Made by a program: the position numbers and the translations under genes | Notes under the pieces: model-generated | Told to the model about the DNA's origin: nothing | Databases searched by the model: none | The model's input: the letters and a program-made list of their open reading frames with translations, nothing else | Assembly: GCF_026151205.1 (NCBI RefSeq) | Contig: NC_087076.1 | Coordinates: 16,959,919-17,023,918, forward strand | Source of the DNA: Bolinopsis microptera | Lineage: Eukaryota; Ctenophora; Tentaculata; Lobata; Bolinopsidae | Length of the DNA stretch: 64,000 nucleotides | Direction of reading: 5' to 3' | In this document: positions 52,367 to 63,059 of the stretch, piece by piece | Numbering within the stretch: position 1 is the stretch's first letter | Layout of the letters: every line of letters begins with the position of its first letter

Positions 52367-52589
52367 TCCGTTAGGACACAGTTCATAATCATCATTTCAA
52401 CTTTGCTTTAGTAGTGACTACTTAACAAGAAGTTTTTTATTCAGTCTTCCATTCAAAATTTATTTTACCACATTTTTATTCCTTTGAAGATTAGTACATT
52501 TTCTTGGCTTGTTTGTTGGACGAATTGTTGTTTTGGAAAGGACATTTTTTATAATTCTTTGTCTCTTTTTGTTTTCAATTCTAGTGACT

Positions 52590-52710
52590 GTAAGCCAATA
52601 CCCAACCTCTTAGAAAAATTTCTTTCATAAATCCGAATGTATTACATAATTGTTTTTAGCTAGAAATTCAATTCTTAAAAAAACAATCACTTAACAATTT
52701 CTTATTTTAG
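52590..52710 (+). other. Possible 5' UTR intron of photoprotein copy 1
   Basis: The donor CT|GTAAGC at 52590 and the acceptor TTATTTTAG| ending at 52710 would leave a 5' UTR exon of about 200 nt and put 17 nt between the splice junction and the ATG. The acceptor sequence and the following CCAAGAAAACCAACAAG are conserved in every later copy; the donor is not. Confidence 0.5.
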
Positions 52711-52727
52711 CCAAGAAAACCAACAAG

Positions 52728-53348
52728 ATGCCACTTGACGAGACCAACAACGAGAGTTACAGATACCTGAGGAGCGTGGGTAACATGTGGCAGTTCAACG
52801 TAGAGGATCTCCACCCAAAGATGATCTCCCGGCTCTACAAGAGGTTCGACACCTTCGATTTGGACTGTGACGGTAAAATGGAGATCGACGAGATCCTCTA
52901 CTGGCCCGACAGAATGAGACAGCTGGTGAACGCTACTGACGAACAGGTCGACAAGATGAGGGCTGCTTGCTACACCTTCTTCACCAACAAAGGAGTCGAC
53001 CCAGTCAACGGCCTTCTCAGGGAGGACTGGGTTGAGTCTAACAGAGTCTTTGCTGAGGCTGAAAGAGAAAGGGACAGACGTGGCGAACCCTCCATGATTG
53101 GTCTCTTGTCCAACGCTTACTACGATGTCCTCGATGATGACGGTGATGGTACAGTCAGTGTTGAGGAACTCAAGACCATGATGAAAGCTTTCGATGTGCC
53201 CCAGGAGGCTGCTTACACCTTCTTCGAGAAGGCTGACACAGACAAGAGTGGTGCACTTGAGCGACCTGAGCTCATCCATCTCTTCAGAAAATTCTGGATG
53301 GAGCCCTACGATCCTCAGTGGGACGGTGTCTACGCTTACAAATACTAA
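52728..53348 (+). CDS. Ca2+-regulated photoprotein, copy 1 (mnemiopsin/berovin family)
   Basis: A 206-residue protein that, in the family, binds coelenterazine peroxide and emits blue light when Ca2+ binds. Three canonical EF-hand loops are visible: D44-E55 (DLDCDGKMEIDE), D136-E147 (DDDGDGTVSVEE) and D170-E181 (DTDKSGALERPE). A degenerate second hand lies around 87-101 (NKGVDPVNGLLREDW). Trp21, Trp59, Trp101, Trp190 and Trp198 line the likely substrate cavity. The C-terminus is AYKY with a terminal Tyr, as in ctenophore photoproteins, whereas hydrozoan aequorin-type proteins end in Pro. There are only two His residues (29, 184). The coding region has no introns. This first copy alone has TATAAAAG and a candidate 5' UTR intron upstream, and no in-frame upstream extension. 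Confidence 0.95.
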   Translation: MPLDETNNESYRYLRSVGNMWQFNVEDLHPKMISRLYKRFDTFDLDCDGKMEIDEILYWPDRMRQLVNATDEQVDKMRAACYTFFTNKGVDPVNGLLREDWVESNRVFAEAERERDRRGEPSMIGLLSNAYYDVLDDDGDGTVSVEELKTMMKAFDVPQEAAYTFFEKADTDKSGALERPELIHLFRKFWMEPYDPQWDGVYAYKY

Positions 53349-53555
53349 CCAGAACATTTACCAACTCAATCCATAATTTGTGCATCCTCGGATATTCGAT
53401 TTCCACTTTTTACCCTGACTTTCACAGTTCTCAATTTTAGAAACACTTAATCCAATAACAATTTACACATTGATATGATCTTTCCAAGAAACGCTGTTTT
53501 ACTCTTGTTTTTCGTGATCTAAACCTTCACCACAGCATAATTATTTATTCAAATC

Positions 53556-53567
53556 GATCAAATTTGA
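53556..53567. promoter_or_regulatory. Conserved 12-bp palindrome in each inter-gene spacer
   Basis: ATCAAATTTGAT, followed by TAATCAAT, lies about 100 nt before each of copies 2-13 and is absent at that place before copy 1. It remains intact in spacers whose neighbouring bases vary. It could be a binding site for a homeodomain-type factor or part of a spacer promoter; function is inferred. Confidence 0.4.
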
Positions 53568-53666
53568 TTAATCAATCTCAATATGTTTTCTGATTATTCT
53601 CCAATCATTCAAAACATGAATACATTCACTAACCAATCTATTATTTTAGCCAAGAAAACCAACAAG

Positions 53667-54287
53667 ATGCCACTCGACGAGACCAACAACGAGAGTTACA
53701 GATACCTGAGGAGCGTGGGTAACATGTGGCAGTTCAACGTAGAGGATCTCCACCCAAAGATGATCTCCCGGCTCTACAAGAGGTTCGACACCTTCGATTT
53801 GGACTGTGACGGTAAAATGGAGATCGACGAGATCCTCTACTGGCCCGACAGAATGAGACAGCTGGTGAACGCTACTGACGAACAGGTCGACAAGATGAGG
53901 GCTGCTTGCTACACCTTCTTCACCAACAAAGGAGTCGACCCAGTCAACGGCCTTCTCAGGGAGGACTGGGTTGAGTCTAACAGAGTCTTTGCTGAGGCTG
54001 AAAGAGAAAGGGACAGACGTGGCGAACCCTCCATGATTGGTCTCTTGTCCAACGCTTACTACGATGTCCTCGATGATGACGGTGATGGTACAGTCAGTGT
54101 TGAGGAACTCAAGACCATGATGAAAGCTTTCGATGTGCCCCAGGAGGCTGCTTACACCTTCTTCGAGAAGGCTGACACAGACAAGAGTGGTGCACTTGAG
54201 CGACCTGAGCTCATCCATCTCTTCAGAAAATTCTGGATGGAGCCCTACGATCCTCAGTGGGACGGTGTCTACGCTTACAAATACTAA
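53667..54287 (+). CDS. Photoprotein, copy 2
   Basis: Identical protein to copy 1. The frame is open for another 28 codons upstream (from 53583), but that stretch crosses the TATTTTAG splice-acceptor-like site and is absent from copy 1, so the internal ATG is the real start. Its 3' spacer has the variant TTTTAACCCTGACTATC, shared with copy 3. Confidence 0.95.
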   Translation: MPLDETNNESYRYLRSVGNMWQFNVEDLHPKMISRLYKRFDTFDLDCDGKMEIDEILYWPDRMRQLVNATDEQVDKMRAACYTFFTNKGVDPVNGLLREDWVESNRVFAEAERERDRRGEPSMIGLLSNAYYDVLDDDGDGTVSVEELKTMMKAFDVPQEAAYTFFEKADTDKSGALERPELIHLFRKFWMEPYDPQWDGVYAYKY

Positions 54288-54605
54288 CCACAACATTTAC
54301 CAACTCAATCCATAATTTGTGCATCCTCGGATATTCGATTTCCACTTTTAACCCTGACTATCACAGTTCTCAATTTTAGAAACACTTAATTCAATAACAA
54401 TTTACACATTGATATGATCTTTCCAAGAAACGCTGTTTTACTCTTGTTTTTCGTGATCTAAACCTTCACCACAGCATAATTATTTATTCAAATCGATCAA
54501 ATTTGATTAATCAATCTCAATATGTTTTCTGATTATTCTCCAATCATTCAAAACATGAATACATTCACTAACCAATCTATTATTTTAGCCAAGAAAACCA
54601 ACAAG

Positions 54606-55226
54606 ATGCCACTCGACGAGACCAACAACGAGAGTTACAGATACCTGAGGAGCGTGGGTAACATGTGGCAGTTCAACGTAGAGGATCTCCACCCAAAGAT
54701 GATCTCCCGGCTCTACAAGAGGTTCGACACCTTCGATTTGGACTGTGACGGTAAAATGGAGATCGACGAGATCCTCTACTGGCCCGACAGAATGAGACAG
54801 CTGGTGAACGCTACTGACGAACAGGTCGACAAGATGAGGGCTGCTTGCTACACCTTCTTCACCAACAAAGGAGTCGACCCAGTCAACGGCCTTCTCAGGG
54901 AGGACTGGGTTGAGTCTAACAGAGTCTTTGCTGAGGCTGAAAGAGAAAGGGACAGACGTGGCGAACCCTCCATGATTGGTCTCTTGTCCAACGCTTACTA
55001 CGATGTCCTCGATGATGACGGTGATGGTACAGTCAGTGTTGAGGAACTCAAGACCATGATGAAAGCTTTCGATGTGCCCCAGGAGGCTGCTTACACCTTC
55101 TTCGAGAAGGCTGACACAGACAAGAGTGGTGCACTTGAGCGACCTGAGCTCATCCATCTCTTCAGAAAATTCTGGATGGAGCCCTACGATCCTCAGTGGG
55201 ACGGTGTCTACGCTTACAAATACTAA
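54606..55226 (+). CDS. Photoprotein, copy 3
   Basis: Identical protein to copy 2. The downstream spacer carries the GGATATGAATACTTTATTC variant, with TTTTAACCCTGACTATC as in copy 2. Confidence 0.95.
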   Translation: MPLDETNNESYRYLRSVGNMWQFNVEDLHPKMISRLYKRFDTFDLDCDGKMEIDEILYWPDRMRQLVNATDEQVDKMRAACYTFFTNKGVDPVNGLLREDWVESNRVFAEAERERDRRGEPSMIGLLSNAYYDVLDDDGDGTVSVEELKTMMKAFDVPQEAAYTFFEKADTDKSGALERPELIHLFRKFWMEPYDPQWDGVYAYKY

Positions 55227-55545
55227 CCACAACATTTACCAACTCAATCCATAATTTGTGCATCCTCGGATATTCGATTTCCACTTTTAACCCTGACTAT
55301 CACAGTTCTCAATTTTAGAAACACTTAATTCAATAACAATTTACACATTGATATGATCTTTCCAAGAAACGCTGTTTTACTCTTGTTTTTCGTGATCTAA
55401 ACCTTCACCAGGATATGAATACTTTATTCAAATCGATCAAATTTGATTAATCAATCTCAATATGTTTTCTGATTATTCTCCAATCATTCAAAACATGAAT
55501 ACATTCACTAACCAATCTATTATTTTAGCCAAGAAAACCAACAAG

Positions 55546-56166
55546 ATGCCACTCGACGAGACCAACAACGAGAGTTACAGATACCTGAGGAGCGTGGGTA
55601 ACATGTGGCAGTTCAACGTAGAGGATCTCCACCCAAAGATGATCTCCCGGCTCTACAAGAGGTTCGACACCTTCGATTTGGACTGTGACGGTAAAATGGA
55701 GATCGACGAGATCCTCTACTGGCCCGACAGAATGAGACAGCTGGTGAACGCTACTGACGAACAGGTCGACAAGATGAGGGCTGCTTGCTACACCTTCTTC
55801 ACCAACAAAGGAGTCGACCCAGTCAACGGCCTTCTCAGGGAGGACTGGGTTGAGTCTAACAGAGTCTTTGCTGAGGCTGAAAGAGAAAGGGACAGACGTG
55901 GCGAACCCTCCATGATTGGTCTCTTGTCCAACGCTTACTACGATGTCCTCGATGATGACGGTGATGGTACAGTCAGTGTTGAGGAACTCAAGACCATGAT
56001 GAAAGCTTTCGATGTGCCCCAGGAGGCTGCTTACACCTTCTTCGAGAAGGCTGACACAGACAAGAGTGGTGCACTTGAGCGACCTGAGCTCATCCATCTC
56101 TTCAGAAAATTCTGGATGGAGCCCTACGATCCTCAGTGGGACGGTGTCTACGCTTACAAATACTAA
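55546..56166 (+). CDS. Photoprotein, copy 4
   Basis: Identical protein. The downstream spacer lacks one base at AACACTTAATCAATAACA, giving a 938-bp step to the next copy; the same deletion follows copy 9. Confidence 0.95.
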   Translation: MPLDETNNESYRYLRSVGNMWQFNVEDLHPKMISRLYKRFDTFDLDCDGKMEIDEILYWPDRMRQLVNATDEQVDKMRAACYTFFTNKGVDPVNGLLREDWVESNRVFAEAERERDRRGEPSMIGLLSNAYYDVLDDDGDGTVSVEELKTMMKAFDVPQEAAYTFFEKADTDKSGALERPELIHLFRKFWMEPYDPQWDGVYAYKY

Positions 56167-56483
56167 CCACAACATTTACCAACTCAATCCATAATTTGTG
56201 CATCCTCGGATATTCGATTTCCACTTTTTACCCTGACTTTCACAGTTCTCAATTTTAGAAACACTTAATCAATAACAATTTACACATTGATATGATCTTT
56301 CCAAGAAACGCTGTTTTACTCTTGTTTTTCGTGATCTAAACCTTCACCACAGCATAATTATTTATTCAAATCGATCAAATTTGATTAATCAATCTCAATA
56401 TGTTTTCTGATTATTCTCCAATCATTCAAAACATGAATACATTCACTAACCAATCTATTATTTTAGCCAAGAAAACCAACAAG

Positions 56484-57104
56484 ATGCCACTCGACGAGAC
56501 CAACAACGAGAGTTACAGATACCTGAGGAGCGTGGGTAACATGTGGCAGTTCAACGTAGAGGATCTCCACCCAAAGATGATCTCCCGGCTCTACAAGAGG
56601 TTCGACACCTTCGATTTGGACTGTGACGGTAAAATGGAGATCGACGAGATCCTCTACTGGCCCGACAGAATGAGACAGCTGGTGAACGCTACTGACGAAC
56701 AGGTCGACAAGATGAGGGCTGCTTGCTACACCTTCTTCACCAACAAAGGAGTCGACCCAGTCAACGGCCTTCTCAGGGAGGACTGGGTTGAGTCTAACAG
56801 AGTCTTTGCTGAGGCTGAAAGAGAAAGGGACAGACGTGGCGAACCCTCCATGATTGGTCTCTTGTCCAACGCTTACTACGATGTCCTCGATGATGACGGT
56901 GATGGTACAGTCAGTGTTGAGGAACTCAAGACCATGATGAAAGCTTTCGATGTGCCCCAGGAGGCTGCTTACACCTTCTTCGAGAAGGCTGACACAGACA
57001 AGAGTGGTGCACTTGAGCGACCTGAGCTCATCCATCTCTTCAGAAAATTCTGGATGGAGCCCTACGATCCTCAGTGGGACGGTGTCTACGCTTACAAATA
57101 CTAA
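56484..57104 (+). CDS. Photoprotein, copy 5
   Basis: Identical protein. The downstream spacer is the longest (942-bp step) and combines CACCACA with GGATATGAATACTTTATTC, a hybrid of the two spacer types. Confidence 0.95.
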   Translation: MPLDETNNESYRYLRSVGNMWQFNVEDLHPKMISRLYKRFDTFDLDCDGKMEIDEILYWPDRMRQLVNATDEQVDKMRAACYTFFTNKGVDPVNGLLREDWVESNRVFAEAERERDRRGEPSMIGLLSNAYYDVLDDDGDGTVSVEELKTMMKAFDVPQEAAYTFFEKADTDKSGALERPELIHLFRKFWMEPYDPQWDGVYAYKY

Positions 57105-57425
57105 CCACAACATTTACCAACTCAATCCATAATTTGTGCATCCTCGGATATTCGATTTCCACTTTTTACCCTGACTTTCACAGTTCTCAATTTTAGAAAC
57201 ACTTAATCCAATAACAATTTACACATTGATATGATCTTTCCAAGAAACGCTGTTTTACTCTTGTTTTTCGTGATCTAAACCTTCACCACAGGATATGAAT
57301 ACTTTATTCAAATCGATCAAATTTGATTAATCAATCTCAATATGTTTTCTGATTATTCTCCAATCATTCAAAACATGAATACATTCACTAACCAATCTAT
57401 TATTTTAGCCAAGAAAACCAACAAG

Positions 57426-58046
57426 ATGCCACTCGACGAGACCAACAACGAGAGTTACAGATACCTGAGGAGCGTGGGTAACATGTGGCAGTTCAACGTA
57501 GAGGATCTCCACCCAAAGATGATCTCCCGGCTCTACAAGAGGTTCGACACCTTCGATTTGGACTGTGACGGTAAAATGGAGATCGACGAGATCCTCTACT
57601 GGCCCGACAGAATGAGACAGCTGGTGAACGCTACTGACGAACAGGTCGACAAGATGAGGGCTGCTTGCTACACCTTCTTCACCAACAAAGGAGTCGACCC
57701 AGTCAACGGCCTTCTCAGGGAGGACTGGGTTGAGTCTAACAGAGTCTTTGCTGAGGCTGAAAGAGAAAGGGACAGACGTGGCGAACCCTCCATGATTGGT
57801 CTCTTGTCCAACGCTTACTACGATGTCCTCGATGATGACGGTGATGGTACAGTCAGTGTTGAGGAACTCAAGACCATGATGAAAGCTTTCGATGTGCCCC
57901 AGGAGGCTGCTTACACCTTCTTCGAGAAGGCTGACACAGACAAGAGTGGTGCACTTGAGCGACCTGAGCTCATCCATCTCTTCAGAAAATTCTGGATGGA
58001 GCCCTACGATCCTCAGTGGGACGGTGTCTACGCTTACAAATACTAA
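57426..58046 (+). CDS. Photoprotein, copy 6
   Basis: Identical protein. The stop is followed by CCAGAACATT, the variant otherwise seen only in copy 1. The downstream spacer has CATAATAATTTATTC. Confidence 0.95.
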   Translation: MPLDETNNESYRYLRSVGNMWQFNVEDLHPKMISRLYKRFDTFDLDCDGKMEIDEILYWPDRMRQLVNATDEQVDKMRAACYTFFTNKGVDPVNGLLREDWVESNRVFAEAERERDRRGEPSMIGLLSNAYYDVLDDDGDGTVSVEELKTMMKAFDVPQEAAYTFFEKADTDKSGALERPELIHLFRKFWMEPYDPQWDGVYAYKY

Positions 58047-58364
58047 CCAGAACATTTACCAACTCAATCCATAATTTGTGCATCCTCGGATATTCGATTT
58101 CCACTTTTTACCCTGACTTTCACAGTTCTCAATTTTAGAAACACTTAATTCAATAACAATTTACACATTGATATGATCTTTCCAAGAAACGCTGTTTTAC
58201 TCTTGTTTTTCGTGATCTAAACCTTCACCACAGCATAATAATTTATTCAAATCGATCAAATTTGATTAATCAATCTCAATATGTTTTCTGATTATTCTCC
58301 AATCATTCAAAACATGAATACATTCACTAACCAATCTATTATTTTAGCCAAGAAAACCAACAAG

Positions 58365-58985
58365 ATGCCACTCGACGAGACCAACAACGAGAGTTACAGA
58401 TACCTGAGGAGCGTGGGTAACATGTGGCAGTTCAACGTAGAGGATCTCCACCCAAAGATGATCTCCCGGCTCTACAAGAGGTTCGACACCTTCGATTTGG
58501 ACTGTGACGGTAAAATGGAGATCGACGAGATCCTCTACTGGCCCGACAGAATGAGACAGCTGGTGAACGCTACTGACGAACAGGTCGACAAGATGAGGGC
58601 TGCTTGCTACACCTTCTTCACCAACAAAGGAGTCGACCCAGTCAACGGCCTTCTCAGGGAGGACTGGGTTGAGTCTAACAGAGTCTTTGCTGAGGCTGAA
58701 AGAGAAAGGGACAGACGTGGCGAACCCTCCATGATTGGTCTCTTGTCCAACGCTTACTACGATGTCCTCGATGATGACGGTGATGGTACAGTCAGTGTTG
58801 AGGAACTCAAGACCATGATGAAAGCTTTCGATGTGCCCCAGGAGGCTGCTTACACCTTCTTCGAGAAGGCTGACACAGACAAGAGTGGTGCACTTGAGCG
58901 ACCTGAGCTCATCCATCTCTTCAGAAAATTCTGGATGGAGCCCTACGATCCTCAGTGGGACGGTGTCTACGCTTACAAATACTAA
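58365..58985 (+). CDS. Photoprotein, copy 7
   Basis: Identical protein. The downstream spacer is the common CATAATTATTTATTC type, with TTTTTACCCTGACTATC. Confidence 0.95.
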   Translation: MPLDETNNESYRYLRSVGNMWQFNVEDLHPKMISRLYKRFDTFDLDCDGKMEIDEILYWPDRMRQLVNATDEQVDKMRAACYTFFTNKGVDPVNGLLREDWVESNRVFAEAERERDRRGEPSMIGLLSNAYYDVLDDDGDGTVSVEELKTMMKAFDVPQEAAYTFFEKADTDKSGALERPELIHLFRKFWMEPYDPQWDGVYAYKY

Positions 58986-59303
58986 CCACAACATTTACCA
59001 ACTCAATCCATAATTTGTGCATCCTCGGATATTCGATTTCCACTTTTTACCCTGACTATCACAGTTCTCAATTTTAGAAACACTTAATTCAATAACAATT
59101 TACACATTGATATGATCTTTCCAAGAAACGCTGTTTTACTCTTGTTTTTCGTGATCTAAACCTTCACCACAGCATAATTATTTATTCAAATCGATCAAAT
59201 TTGATTAATCAATCTCAATATGTTTTCTGATTATTCTCCAATCATTCAAAACATGAATACATTCACTAACCAATCTATTATTTTAGCCAAGAAAACCAAC
59301 AAG

Positions 59304-59924
59304 ATGCCACTCGACGAGACCAACAACGAGAGTTACAGATACCTGAGGAGCGTGGGTAACATGTGGCAGTTCAACGTAGAGGATCTCCACCCAAAGATGA
59401 TCTCCCGGCTCTACAAGAGGTTCGACACCTTCGATTTGGACTGTGACGGTAAAATGGAGATCGACGAGATCCTCTACTGGCCCGACAGAATGAGACAGCT
59501 GGTGAACGCTACTGACGAACAGGTCGACAAGATGAGGGCTGCTTGCTACACCTTCTTCACCAACAAAGGAGTCGACCCAGTCAACGGCCTTCTCAGGGAG
59601 GACTGGGTTGAGTCTAACAGAGTCTTTGCTGAGGCTGAAAGAGAAAGGGACAGACGTGGCGAACCCTCCATGATTGGTCTCTTGTCCAACGCTTACTACG
59701 ATGTCCTCGATGATGACGGTGATGGTACAGTCAGTGTTGAGGAACTCAAGACCATGATGAAAGCTTTCGATGTGCCCCAGGAGGCTGCTTACACCTTCTT
59801 CGAGAAGGCTGACACAGACAAGAGTGGTGCACTTGAGCGACCTGAGCTCATCCATCTCTTCAGAAAATTCTGGATGGAGCCCTACGATCCTCAGTGGGAC
59901 GGTGTCTACGCTTACAAATACTAA
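59304..59924 (+). CDS. Photoprotein, copy 8
   Basis: Identical protein. The downstream spacer has the private variant CATAAATATTTATGC. Confidence 0.95.
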   Translation: MPLDETNNESYRYLRSVGNMWQFNVEDLHPKMISRLYKRFDTFDLDCDGKMEIDEILYWPDRMRQLVNATDEQVDKMRAACYTFFTNKGVDPVNGLLREDWVESNRVFAEAERERDRRGEPSMIGLLSNAYYDVLDDDGDGTVSVEELKTMMKAFDVPQEAAYTFFEKADTDKSGALERPELIHLFRKFWMEPYDPQWDGVYAYKY

Positions 59925-60242
59925 CCACAACATTTACCAACTCAATCCATAATTTGTGCATCCTCGGATATTCGATTTCCACTTTTTACCCTGACTTTCA
60001 CAGTTCTCAATTTTAGAAACACTTAATCCAATAACAATTTACACATTGATATGATCTTTCCAAGAAACGCTGTTTTACTCTTGTTTTTCGTGATCTAAAC
60101 CTTCACCACAGCATAAATATTTATGCAAATCGATCAAATTTGATTAATCAATCTCAATATGTTTTCTGATTATTCTCCAATCATTCAAAACATGAATACA
60201 TTCACTAACCAATCTATTATTTTAGCCAAGAAAACCAACAAG

Positions 60243-60863
60243 ATGCCACTCGACGAGACCAACAACGAGAGTTACAGATACCTGAGGAGCGTGGGTAACA
60301 TGTGGCAGTTCAACGTAGAGGATCTCCACCCAAAGATGATCTCCCGGCTCTACAAGAGGTTCGACACCTTCGATTTGGACTGTGACGGTAAAATGGAGAT
60401 CGACGAGATCCTCTACTGGCCCGACAGAATGAGACAGCTGGTGAACGCTACTGACGAACAGGTCGACAAGATGAGGGCTGCTTGCTACACCTTCTTCACC
60501 AACAAAGGAGTCGACCCAGTCAACGGCCTTCTCAGGGAGGACTGGGTTGAGTCTAACAGAGTCTTTGCTGAGGCTGAAAGAGAAAGGGACAGACGTGGCG
60601 AACCCTCCATGATTGGTCTCTTGTCCAACGCTTACTACGATGTCCTCGATGATGACGGTGATGGTACAGTCAGTGTTGAGGAACTCAAGACCATGATGAA
60701 AGCTTTCGATGTGCCCCAGGAGGCTGCTTACACCTTCTTCGAGAAGGCTGACACAGACAAGAGTGGTGCACTTGAGCGACCTGAGCTCATCCATCTCTTC
60801 AGAAAATTCTGGATGGAGCCCTACGATCCTCAGTGGGACGGTGTCTACGCTTACAAATACTAA
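60243..60863 (+). CDS. Photoprotein, copy 9
   Basis: Identical protein. The downstream spacer shares the one-base deletion AACACTTAATCAATAACA with copy 4. Confidence 0.95.
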   Translation: MPLDETNNESYRYLRSVGNMWQFNVEDLHPKMISRLYKRFDTFDLDCDGKMEIDEILYWPDRMRQLVNATDEQVDKMRAACYTFFTNKGVDPVNGLLREDWVESNRVFAEAERERDRRGEPSMIGLLSNAYYDVLDDDGDGTVSVEELKTMMKAFDVPQEAAYTFFEKADTDKSGALERPELIHLFRKFWMEPYDPQWDGVYAYKY

Positions 60864-61180
60864 CCACAACATTTACCAACTCAATCCATAATTTGTGCAT
60901 CCTCGGATATTCGATTTCCACTTTTTACCCTGACTTTCACAGTTCTCAATTTTAGAAACACTTAATCAATAACAATTTACACATTGATATGATCTTTCCA
61001 AGAAACGCTGTTTTACTCTTGTTTTTCGTGATCTAAACCTTCACCACAGCATAATTATTTATTCAAATCGATCAAATTTGATTAATCAATCTCAATATGT
61101 TTTCTGATTATTCTCCAATCATTCAAAACATGAATACATTCACTAACCAATCTATTATTTTAGCCAAGAAAACCAACAAG

Positions 61181-61801
61181 ATGCCACTCGACGAGACCAA
61201 CAACGAGAGTTACAGATACCTGAGGAGCGTGGGTAACATGTGGCAGTTCAACGTAGAGGATCTCCACCCAAAGATGATCTCCCGGCTCTACAAGAGGTTC
61301 GACACCTTCGATTTGGACTGTGACGGTAAAATGGAGATCGACGAGATCCTCTACTGGCCCGACAGAATGAGACAGCTGGTGAACGCTACTGACGAACAGG
61401 TCGACAAGATGAGGGCTGCTTGCTACACCTTCTTCACCAACAAAGGAGTCGACCCAGTCAACGGCCTTCTCAGGGAGGACTGGGTTGAGTCTAACAGAGT
61501 CTTTGCTGAGGCTGAAAGAGAAAGGGACAGACGTGGCGAACCCTCCATGATTGGTCTCTTGTCCAACGCTTACTACGATGTCCTCGATGATGACGGTGAT
61601 GGTACAGTCAGTGTTGAGGAACTCAAGACCATGATGAAAGCTTTCGATGTGCCCCAGGAGGCTGCTTACACCTTCTTCGAGAAGGCTGACACAGACAAGA
61701 GTGGTGCACTTGAGCGACCTGAGCTCATCCATCTCTTCAGAAAATTCTGGATGGAGCCCTACGATCCTCAGTGGGACGGTGTCTACGCTTACAAATACTA
61801 A
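61181..61801 (+). CDS. Photoprotein, copy 10
   Basis: Identical protein. The downstream spacer has CACCAGGATATGAATACTTT, as after copy 3. Confidence 0.95.
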   Translation: MPLDETNNESYRYLRSVGNMWQFNVEDLHPKMISRLYKRFDTFDLDCDGKMEIDEILYWPDRMRQLVNATDEQVDKMRAACYTFFTNKGVDPVNGLLREDWVESNRVFAEAERERDRRGEPSMIGLLSNAYYDVLDDDGDGTVSVEELKTMMKAFDVPQEAAYTFFEKADTDKSGALERPELIHLFRKFWMEPYDPQWDGVYAYKY

Positions 61802-62120
61802 CCACAACATTTACCAACTCAATCCATAATTTGTGCATCCTCGGATATTCGATTTCCACTTTTTACCCTGACTTTCACAGTTCTCAATTTTAGAAACACT
61901 TAATTCAATAACAATTTACACATTGATATGATCTTTCCAAGAAACGCTGTTTTACTCTTGTTTTTCGTGATCTAAACCTTCACCAGGATATGAATACTTT
62001 ATTCAAATCGATCAAATTTGATTAATCAATCTCAATATGTTTTCTGATTATTCTCCAATCATTCAAAACATGAATACATTCACTAACCAATCTATTATTT
62101 TAGCCAAGAAAACCAACAAG

Positions 62121-62741
62121 ATGCCACTCGACGAGACCAACAACGAGAGTTACAGATACCTGAGGAGCGTGGGTAACATGTGGCAGTTCAACGTAGAGGA
62201 TCTCCACCCAAAGATGATCTCCCGGCTCTACAAGAGGTTCGACACCTTCGATTTGGACTGTGACGGTAAAATGGAGATCGACGAGATCCTCTACTGGCCC
62301 GACAGAATGAGACAGCTGGTGAACGCTACTGACGAACAGGTCGACAAGATGAGGGCTGCTTGCTACACCTTCTTCACCAACAAAGGAGTCGACCCAGTCA
62401 ACGGCCTTCTCAGGGAGGACTGGGTTGAGTCTAACAGAGTCTTTGCTGAGGCTGAAAGAGAAAGGGACAGACGTGGCGAACCCTCCATGATTGGTCTCTT
62501 GTCCAACGCTTACTACGATGTCCTCGATGATGACGGTGATGGTACAGTCAGTGTTGAGGAACTCAAGACCATGATGAAAGCTTTCGATGTGCCCCAGGAG
62601 GCTGCTTACACCTTCTTCGAGAAGGCTGACACAGACAAGAGTGGTGCACTTGAGCGACCTGAGCTCATCCATCTCTTCAGAAAATTCTGGATGGAGCCCT
62701 ACGATCCTCAGTGGGACGGTGTCTACGCTTACAAATACTAA
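62121..62741 (+). CDS. Photoprotein, copy 11
   Basis: Identical protein. The downstream spacer has CACAGCATAATACTTTATTC, which looks like a recombinant of the two main spacer types. Confidence 0.95.
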   Translation: MPLDETNNESYRYLRSVGNMWQFNVEDLHPKMISRLYKRFDTFDLDCDGKMEIDEILYWPDRMRQLVNATDEQVDKMRAACYTFFTNKGVDPVNGLLREDWVESNRVFAEAERERDRRGEPSMIGLLSNAYYDVLDDDGDGTVSVEELKTMMKAFDVPQEAAYTFFEKADTDKSGALERPELIHLFRKFWMEPYDPQWDGVYAYKY

Positions 62742-63059
62742 CCACAACATTTACCAACTCAATCCATAATTTGTGCATCCTCGGATATTCGATTTCCACT
62801 TTTTACCCTGACTTTCACAGTTCTCAATTTTAGAAACACTTAATCCAATAACAATTTACACATTGATATGATCTTTCCAAGAAACGCTGTTTTACTCTTG
62901 TTTTTCGTGATCTAAACCTTCACCACAGCATAATACTTTATTCAAATCGATCAAATTTGATTAATCAATCTCAATATGTTTTCTGATTATTCTCCAATCA
63001 TTCAAAACATGAATACATTCACTAACCAATCTATTATTTTAGCCAAGAAAACCAACAAG

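Noticed and set aside
52707-53357. 216-codon antisense frame opposite each photoprotein gene
   Set aside because: It is a shadow of the strongly biased codon use of the real gene on the other strand, with no family resemblance.
53583-53666. 28-residue N-terminal extension of photoprotein copies 2-12
   Set aside because: It runs through the TATTTTAG splice-acceptor-like sequence, is missing from copy 1 and does not occur in known photoproteins; it is open by chance.
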